DNA from: Prevotella aff. ruminicola Tc2-24
GTDB taxonomy: Bacteria > Bacteroidota > Bacteroidia > Bacteroidales > Bacteroidaceae
Direction: 5' to 3'
Length of the DNA stretch: 64,000 nucleotides
Assembly: GCF_900110895.1 (NCBI RefSeq)
Contig: NZ_FOIQ01000003.1
Span: forward strand, 361,375 to 425,374
Made by a program: the position numbers and the translations under genes. Below the pieces are notes generated by a model, which was not told where the DNA came from, did not search any database, and saw only the letters and a list, made by a program, of their open reading frames with translations. How positions within the stretch are numbered: position 1 is the first letter of the stretch; each line of letters begins with the position of its first letter. Below, in pieces: positions 59,198 to 64,000 of this stretch.

Positions 59198-59818
59198 ATG
59201 GAAGAAAATAACAATCTGACTGCCGAGCGCAGTCTGGAGATAATCACAGAACAGATTGAGCGCAGTCGTCGCTCTATTACAAAGAATTCAGTATGGTCAC
59301 TCATCTGGTGGGGATCATGGATCATCGTATTTTCCCTTTTAATCGCCTACCTGGGTCAGGCATGGAAAGACCTATGGGGCTTAATGTTAGTTATTTGTGC
59401 CGTTGGACAATGGTTTATCAGCAGGAGAAAGGAACCAGCCCCAAAGAGTTTTATCGGCAAGACGATAGGACAGGTATGGACCACATTCGGCCTCTTCTTC
59501 GGTACCATCGGTGTCATTCTCGGTTTCGGTGGATGTGGTGTCTTGCCAGCAGAACTGGTCCTACCCGACGGGCACATCTGTCTCAACATCACCAGTATTA
59601 TCTCACTCGGTTTTGGTATTGCAGCTACTATCACGGGATTCGTTCTTGAAAACCGGATTATGCAGATATGTGGTATCATTGCTGGCTTAGGCGGTTTTTT
59701 CACAACCATGCAATATCCCCAGATAGACCAGCTCTATGTGATGGCGGCTGTGGCCTTCGTCGGTCTTGTCATCCCCGGACTCATCATTAAGATACAAACA
59801 GGTATCAAGGTCGATTAG
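59198..59818 (+). CDS. Polytopic membrane protein of unknown function
   Basis: 206 residues. A charged N-terminal helix (SLEIITEQIERSRRSITKNS) precedes about six membrane segments (starting near 33, 55, 92, 125, 150 and 175). No catalytic motif seen. Its stop is 3 nt before the winged-helix gene, so the two form a unit; such membrane-protein plus small-regulator pairs are common in the phylum. Possible sensor or transporter partner; unproven. Confidence 0.7.
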   Translation: MEENNNLTAERSLEIITEQIERSRRSITKNSVWSLIWWGSWIIVFSLLIAYLGQAWKDLWGLMLVICAVGQWFISRRKEPAPKSFIGKTIGQVWTTFGLFFGTIGVILGFGGCGVLPAELVLPDGHICLNITSIISLGFGIAATITGFVLENRIMQICGIIAGLGGFFTTMQYPQIDQLYVMAAVAFVGLVIPGLIIKIQTGIKVD

Positions 59819-59821
59819 CCT

Positions 59822-60106
59822 ATGTTCCAGCCATTAGACCCACTACTGCACTCTGAGCTACGACTGGCCGTCATGTCGTTGCTCATCAGTACCGAAGAAG
59901 CTGAGTTCCCCTACATCAAGGAACAGACGGGAGCTACGGCGGGCAATCTGAGTGTGCAGGTAGACAAGCTATCAGCGGCAGACTACATCGAGGTAGAGAA
60001 GACTTTCAAGGGCAAGCGTCCTTGCACCGTCTGCCGCATCACTGACAAAGGACGGCAAGCGTTCGAGGCTTATATTGAGGCACTGAAAAGCTATCTTCAC
60101 AAATAA
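59822..60106 (+). CDS. Winged-helix transcriptional regulator
   Basis: 94-residue DNA-binding protein of the ArsR/MarR-like winged-helix group (HTH_34 type): helix-turn-helix at about 28-55 (FPYIKEQTGATAGNLSVQVD) and wing KTFKGKRPCTVCRITDKGRQ (about 58-77). It likely controls its own operon with the membrane protein. The Cys pair in PCTVC could bind metal or respond to redox, but no ligand is known. Confidence 0.85.
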   Translation: MFQPLDPLLHSELRLAVMSLLISTEEAEFPYIKEQTGATAGNLSVQVDKLSAADYIEVEKTFKGKRPCTVCRITDKGRQAFEAYIEALKSYLHK

Positions 60107-60177
60107 CGAAGGTGGAACATAGCATAAAGACCGGTGGTCATCCCACCTGGTCAGACGAATGATGCCGAAATCATAAA

Positions 60178-60222
60178 ACATCAGCGAGACAAACAATTAT
60201 AATTTGTTCATCTCGCTGATGT
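60178..60222. terminator. Hairpin between convergent regulator and DUF2795 genes
   Basis: Perfect 12-bp stem (60178-60189 with 60211-60222) with a 21-nt loop that can fold further. AT-rich flanks on both sides suit two-way termination. Confidence 0.7.
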
Positions 60223-60248
60223 TCTGATAATAGACAAGCACTTACTGT

Positions 60249-60470
60249 CTAATACTCATCCTCGTTGAAGAGGAAGTCTTCCTTGGTGGGATAATCGGGC
60301 CAGATGTCCTCGATGCTCTCGTATACATCGCCCTCATCCTCTATCTCCTGCAAGTTCTCAAGCACCTCCAGGGGGGCACCTGAACGTATTGCGTAATCTA
60401 TCAACTCATCCTTGGTTGCTGGCCAAGGAGCGTCCTCCAGTTTCGATGCTAATTCCAGTGTCCAATACAT
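60249..60470 (-). CDS. DUF2795 family small protein
   Basis: 73-residue acidic protein: MYWTLELASKLEDAPWPATK, DELIDYAIRSGAPLEVLENL and an Asp/Glu-rich end. This matches the DUF2795 family; function unknown. Monocistronic with a good promoter. Confidence 0.85.
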   Translation of the reverse strand: MYWTLELASKLEDAPWPATKDELIDYAIRSGAPLEVLENLQEIEDEGDVYESIEDIWPDYPTKEDFLFNEDEY

Positions 60471-60513
60471 ATATTCTTAGTCTTTGGTTTTTACTCTTCT
60501 TTAAATTTGGACG

Positions 60514-60544
60514 CAAAAGTAATCAATTATTTCCTATCTGCAAA
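60514..60544 (-). promoter_or_regulatory. Promoter of the DUF2795 gene
   Basis: TACTTTTG (60514-60521) with TTTG (60541-60544) 19 nt upstream on the minus strand. The -33 element touches the 3' end of the adenosyltransferase gene. Confidence 0.75.
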
Positions 60545-60548
60545 CATT

Positions 60549-61097
60549 TTACCATATTATTTCACTGACATTTGCGTTAAAATTTATTTTTTTTGCCAAG
60601 ACAAACAGGTAATCACTCAATCTGTTTATATAGCACTGTGTCTCGGGGGATACCGGGGTAAGCTCTGCCAATGCGACAATACGGCGTTCGGCGCGTCGGC
60701 AGACCGTCCTGCAGACATGAGCCTGAGCAGCTGCCTGCGTTCCTCCAGGAAGAATAAAGCCATGCCGCTCCGGCAACAGGCTCATCATCTTATCCACCTC
60801 CTGTTCCAGCAGTTCTATCTCTCCTTTGGGTAGCCTGGCGGTGTCTGACAATGCTGTCTGCGCCTGATCTGTCGCCAGATTGGAACAGACCACAAACAGG
60901 TTCTTCTGGATACGGGTAATCATCGACCGATCATTGCCTTGCGGCAGAAGGGCTGCCAACAGTCCAAGATGGGAACTCAGCTCGTCGACCGTCCCATAGG
61001 CTTCCAGTCGCTCACACGATTTCTTCACGCGAATACCACCGATGATACTCGTCTCTCCTTGATCGCCCGTACGGGTATAGACTTTAGTTATCTTCAT
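60549..61097 (-). CDS. Cob(I)alamin adenosyltransferase (PduO type)
   Basis: 182-residue ATP:corrinoid adenosyltransferase that makes adenosylcobalamin. PduO-type motifs: TRTGDQGETSII (residues 8-19), SHLGLLAALLP, CRRAERRIVAL (about 130-140) and YINRLSDYLFVLAK. Supplies the cofactor for methylmalonyl-CoA mutase in this group; none of the other B12 genes are in the window. Twenty-one nt after the upstream hypothetical gene. Confidence 0.93.
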   Translation of the reverse strand: MKITKVYTRTGDQGETSIIGGIRVKKSCERLEAYGTVDELSSHLGLLAALLPQGNDRSMITRIQKNLFVVCSNLATDQAQTALSDTARLPKGEIELLEQEVDKMMSLLPERHGFILPGGTQAAAQAHVCRTVCRRAERRIVALAELTPVSPETQCYINRLSDYLFVLAKKINFNANVSEIIW

Positions 61098-61118
61098 AAG
61101 CTTATCGGTATTTATCAG

Positions 61119-61658
61119 TTAGAAGTTTATTATATAGTTCCTCTTATGTCGCTTCGTATCAAACAGGACAATACCACAATCATACAGATCATAGGAAATG
61201 CCTGTGCGAGGGTCTGAAACAATCTCTTGCCAGAGTCGCTTGTCGCGTCGGATATTCTCCAGAACGAGAACAGTCCGTTCGTCCAGCCCTCCGGAGGCTA
61301 ACAGGCGCTTCCACTGTCCACGCACATCATCCTTCATATCCAGTCTTATCAGTTCCAGACGATCTGTGTCGGACGTGATCACTGCCTTTCGACACCCTGC
61401 CTGCCAGTATTCACGATAGAGTGGAGAGGTATCGAGGATCGTCTGCGGCTGCCGCCAGTTCGCCAGACGGAAATACAGGCGCCCCAACTTCCGCCTTCGG
61501 GGGCCATCTCCCTGACCGAGCGTCTCATACAGGTAATATGGCCAATGCTCATTGATGACATACCTCACAAACCAATAGTCTGTAGGCGACTGGATGCCAA
61601 AGCCACGGCAATGCCCAATCCTGCTCATCCATACAAAAGGACGCTTCAACCAATACAT
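61119..61658 (-). CDS. Bacteroidales protein with partial methyltransferase-like fold
   Basis: 179 residues. The start MYWLKRPFVWMSRIGHCRGF and IQSPTDYWFVRYVINEHWPY match a family in Bacteroidales annotated as SAM-dependent methyltransferase-like or unknown. The usual glycine-rich SAM loop is not obvious (DTSPLYREYWQAGCRK is in its place), so it may be degenerate. The perfect promoter only 5 nt before the ATG means either a leaderless mRNA or a start at the internal MSRIGHCRG (61628). Co-transcribed with the adenosyltransferase. Confidence 0.65.
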   Translation of the reverse strand: MYWLKRPFVWMSRIGHCRGFGIQSPTDYWFVRYVINEHWPYYLYETLGQGDGPRRRKLGRLYFRLANWRQPQTILDTSPLYREYWQAGCRKAVITSDTDRLELIRLDMKDDVRGQWKRLLASGGLDERTVLVLENIRRDKRLWQEIVSDPRTGISYDLYDCGIVLFDTKRHKRNYIINF

Positions 61659-61663
61659 ATGTG

Positions 61664-61694
61664 CAAAGATAAGAATAATCGAGGGCAGAACAAA
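61664..61694 (-). promoter_or_regulatory. Promoter overlapping a start codon
   Basis: TATCTTTG (61664-61671) with TTTG (61691-61694) 19 nt upstream on the minus strand. The -7 box ends 5 nt before the ATG at 61658. Confidence 0.8.
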
Positions 61695-61803
61695 ATAAGT
61701 TCACTTATTTTTTTTGCTGAGTACATGTATCTTGGCTTTTTCCGTCATAAAGATCTGGAAAAAGCGTGGAATGTCAGACACAAAACCAGCATACTTGTTA
61801 CGC

Positions 61804-61820
61804 TGGTATACGGTATACCA
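61804..61820. repeat. 17-bp perfect palindrome
   Basis: TGGTATAC-G-GTATACCA, an 8+1+8 dyad next to a terminator hairpin in the 212-nt gap 61659-61870. Could be a protein-binding dyad; no gene in the gap. Confidence 0.5.
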
Positions 61821-61821
61821 A

Positions 61822-61855
61822 GAAAGGCCGGATTATTTTCACAATCCGGCCTTTC
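61822..61855 (-). terminator. Hairpin after the 399-residue secreted protein gene
   Basis: Perfect 13-bp stem (61822-61834 with 61843-61855), 8-nt loop, 16 nt past the stop. The T run on the minus strand is short. Confidence 0.7.
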
Positions 61856-61870
61856 TTCATTGGAGGAAAA

Positions 61871-63070
61871 CTACAACCCGAATTCAGCTGTAATCCCCCA
61901 CTTCATCATATTTCCAGTATTCGAAATTGCTAAAGACTTGTACCAGTCGCCATGCAGCCGGACAAAATGTCTGCCCATCGCCATCTGGGCACCGGCACCG
62001 AGGTATGCCCCAAAGAACGCGGTGTTATCCCATTCCGTGTCCACAATCTTCTTAGACATGTAGTATCTGCTTTCATGGTTTCCATAATGTAACGTATAGA
62101 AGCCTCCAGCACGAACAAGTGGACAAATCTTTCCCTTGCCGAAGCGCTTAACAAGACCTACAGAGAAGGTCCACCTACTATCCCTTTCATATATGGTATG
62201 TGAGGGTTCATGTCCTCCAAGAACCATGACGTCGTGCTCAAACTTTGTCTTAGGAGAATACGCAACACAAAACTCCACACTACCGCCACGTACCATACGA
62301 TTTATTTCCGTCTCTACACCAAGACCAAACTCTAAGGCATTACCATGATAGCTCGCATCCTCCAAAGTCTGATTGACCGTTCTCTCCTTTGAATAATATG
62401 CATAACCAGCGAATGCCTTGACGTAACATTTCGCCTTGTCGGATTTCGGCTTGTACTCATACACCATGCACGTGCTGCCATCAGTACATACATCATCATG
62501 ATAGTCGCGTACGATGCTCACGAGTTTCTTTCTCGACATATCCTTGTCGTTCATGTCCTTAATGGCTTTCCATGAGTCCTTCAGCAGGAACCTCACCTTA
62601 CCGTATTGCGCCTTTCTTTCCTGCTCCTTTTCCTGTTCCCGGGCCAGAGTAGACGACGTATAGAATGCTCTGTTAGTAAGCTCGGCCATCTCACCATCCT
62701 CACGTTCAAAGAAGAAGTACTCATCAGAATTGTACGCCACACAATAAAGGTTCATCTTTCCCTGAACCATAAACTCCGCGAAATACAGCTGGGTGTCGCC
62801 CGCAACAGTCAGGCGACGCGTAACGAAATACTTTCCTCCCTCGTCAAACCTGAACCCTTCTATATCGCCAGGCTTATAAGTCTTGCCCTCGCTCCCTCCA
62901 TTAGCCCAGAAATCACATTGTCTCGAAAGTTTCTCGTTAGTACGGAAGTCTATAATTCCACGGACAGTGTCGCCATCGTTCGTGATGATAAATCCTGTTC
63001 TGGGGTTAGACTGTGCCATAGCCGCTGTTGCAGAGATTGCCAACAGGACGAAAAAAAATACCTTTTTCAT
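61871..63070 (-). CDS. Secreted/outer-membrane protein of unknown function
   Basis: 399 residues with a signal peptide (MKKVFFFVLLAISATAAMA). N-terminal beta-rich domain (about 20-140) beginning SNPRTGFIITNDGDTVRGII, of a kind seen in many Bacteroidetes exported proteins; then a helical linker (about 150-195) and a C-terminal part (about 215-399) whose alternating strands and terminal GITAEFGL look like an outer-membrane barrel. No enzyme motif. Leader of about 110 nt after a TACCTTTG promoter. Confidence 0.75.
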   Translation of the reverse strand: MKKVFFFVLLAISATAAMAQSNPRTGFIITNDGDTVRGIIDFRTNEKLSRQCDFWANGGSEGKTYKPGDIEGFRFDEGGKYFVTRRLTVAGDTQLYFAEFMVQGKMNLYCVAYNSDEYFFFEREDGEMAELTNRAFYTSSTLAREQEKEQERKAQYGKVRFLLKDSWKAIKDMNDKDMSRKKLVSIVRDYHDDVCTDGSTCMVYEYKPKSDKAKCYVKAFAGYAYYSKERTVNQTLEDASYHGNALEFGLGVETEINRMVRGGSVEFCVAYSPKTKFEHDVMVLGGHEPSHTIYERDSRWTFSVGLVKRFGKGKICPLVRAGGFYTLHYGNHESRYYMSKKIVDTEWDNTAFFGAYLGAGAQMAMGRHFVRLHGDWYKSLAISNTGNMMKWGITAEFGL

Positions 63071-63184
63071 TAATAATAATTCATTATGGTGTTAATAATA
63101 CGAAGTTTTTAGTTTTTTGAGTAAACTGCTTTTCACCGGTCTTTGCGCTGCATACACAATGAACAGCAACATGAGAACGACATA

Positions 63185-63192
63185 CAAAGGTA
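63185..63192 (-). promoter_or_regulatory. -7 box of the 399-residue protein gene
   Basis: TACCTTTG on the minus strand, about 115 nt upstream of the start codon. No convincing TTTG at the right distance. Between 63193 and 63433 I see no gene or repeat. Confidence 0.55.
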
Positions 63193-63433
63193 CTAATTAA
63201 ATCTGAAATAAAAAAACTTTTCAAAGAAAATTTCCTCTTTACATCCATCCGTTGTCGTTCTTGATCATAGGTGTCACGATTGATCCTCTAGTTAGAGCGA
63301 GATGGATTCACACTGAATAACAAGTACATCTGGAGTTGTACGGATGTCGGCTGACAAGAAAACGCGGCAGGTCGGCATCATCGAAATAAACGTCTGACTA
63401 TTAGCATGATGCCCATATTCAACTTTCTTGGAA

Positions 63434-63565
63434 GGTATCTTTTACACCATAAGACATATCTTCTCTTACAGTAAAACAACTTGTTTTACCTTCATGGAAG
63501 GCATCTCCATGACTCGTAACTCCTATCTCCACGACAGTAAAACAACTTGTTTTACTTCGAGAGAT
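63434..63565. repeat. Six-unit 22-bp repeat array with flipped units
   Basis: Six consecutive 22-bp units from 63434 to 63565. Units 1, 2, 4 and 5 follow a GGYATCTyyAC-GAC-GTAAAAC type pattern; units 3 (63478-63499) and 6 (63544-63565) are in reverse. At the unit 2/3 and 5/6 joints the sequence GTAAAACAACTTGTTTTAC (63471-63489 and 63537-63555) is a perfect 9+1+9 palindrome. Unit 4 carries the 24-nt stretch shared with the array at 36706-36729. Confidence 0.8.
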
Positions 63566-63620
63566 GATAGGGGAACGGGGCGAGGAGATATGGTCTTTCA
63601 ACGAAAGGGATGGTTTCTTG

Positions 63621-63664
63621 TCCCTTCGACAGGCTCAGGGACCGTGAAGGATGGACTCAGGGAC
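63621..63664. repeat. REP-like CCCTTCGACAGGCTCAGGG element, two 22-bp units
   Basis: TCCCTTCGACAGGCTCAGGG (63621-63640) is a short imperfect hairpin seen widely across unrelated bacteria. It is followed exactly 22 bp later by a partial copy (ACTCAGGGACCGTG); CTCAGGGACCGTG is repeated at 63634 and 63656. Confidence 0.7.
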
Positions 63665-63677
63665 CGTGGAAAACGAA

Positions 63678-63709
63678 GAAGCCCTGGAGCATTGCTGTTC
63701 CAGGGCTTC
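63678..63709 (-). terminator. rRNA operon terminator
   Basis: Perfect 11-bp stem (63678-63688 with 63699-63709) with a 10-nt loop on the minus strand, about 12 nt past the 5S 3' end, followed by TTCGTTTTCC. Confidence 0.8.
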
Positions 63710-63721
63710 GGTTGAAGAAAA

Positions 63722-63833
<112 letters not shown>

Positions 63834-64000
63834 TAAATCATTTCATTGGACAACGGCCGTCTCCATCTCAGGAGGAACGGACACTTGCCAACGTATGGGT
63901 GACTATCTCCACACAAGACCTAAGCCAAAGGCCATGTCTACTGATGAACATACATCTCTCAGCATACAACTGAAAGTACCGCCTCGCGGCGAAAGATCTC

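Noticed and set aside
63434..63565. CRISPR array
   Set aside because: Units are degenerate, only 22 bp apart with no unique spacers, some are reversed, and there are no cas genes.
63419..63601. Small proteins with repeated SKTTCFT or SKTSCFT on both strands
   Set aside because: The frames arise from the 22-bp repeat units and are open on both strands because the units are palindromic; no start signal or promoter fits.
63834..64000. 3' end of 23S rRNA
   Set aside because: I could not match this stretch to conserved 23S 3' sequence; it reads as the 23S-5S spacer, with the 23S gene beyond the window.

Overview
The window is a Bacteroidales chromosome segment, most likely from a Prevotella-type organism (Prevotellaceae). 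The reasons are the promoter form used throughout (a TTTG box, about 19-20 nt, then TAnnTTTG), the trnT-trnY-trnG-trnT-tuf-trnW-secE-nusG-rplKAJL-rpoBC order, a PorP/K/L/M/N type IX secretion core, KdtA/WaaA, PgpH and anaerobic enzymes (NrdDG and a hydroxyproline dehydratase). Species cannot be fixed from sequence alone. I see no mobile element, phage or CRISPR array.

Layout. 1-9456 (minus): S10-spc ribosomal operon from rplC to the start of secY. 9457-14167: rplC leader, an HU-like gene inserted between rplC and rpsJ, then rpsJ, fusA, rpsG, rpsL. 14168-28180: a DUF3467 gene, rpoC, rpoB, L7/L12, L10, L1, L11, nusG, secE, trnW, tuf, four more tRNA genes, and the end of the rpsU-xerC-hpf unit that continues to 29361. 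29591-34765 (minus): a glycyl-radical trans-4-hydroxyproline dehydratase (HypD), its radical-SAM activase and an Xaa-Pro aminopeptidase, apparently one operon. 34932-36490 (plus): malate dehydrogenase and a gamma-carbonic-anhydrase-like protein. 36882-40808 (minus): gltX, waaA, a metallophosphoesterase. 40915-44706 (plus): PgpH and an OmpP1/FadL-type porin. 44806-53651 (minus): priA, a small beta-barrel protein and the type IX secretion/gliding operon porP-porK-porL-porM-porN. 53917-60106 (plus): nrdD-nrdG, an ECF sigma factor with a membrane protein and a secreted hydrolase, a 37-residue peptide gene, and a membrane protein with a winged-helix regulator. 60249-63070 (minus): DUF2795 protein, cobalamin adenosyltransferase, a degenerate methyltransferase-like protein, a secreted beta-barrel-like protein. 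63722-63833 (minus): 5S rRNA at the end of an rRNA operon.

The most unusual signal is not in the genes. Several intergenic gaps (10264-10329, 36615-36770, 53787-53888, 63434-63565, 63621-63664) hold short arrays of degenerate units on a period of about 22 bp, often with neighbouring units flipped in orientation so that large hairpins form; two arrays 27 kb apart share a 24-nt stretch with one mismatch. A second repeat class has a period of exactly 7 bp and occurs at six loci, including the signal-peptide coding part of porN and the promoter of pgpH. The best functional story is the predicted hypD-activase-aminopeptidase operon for using hydroxyproline-containing peptides. All calls are by eye; no database or folding program was run.
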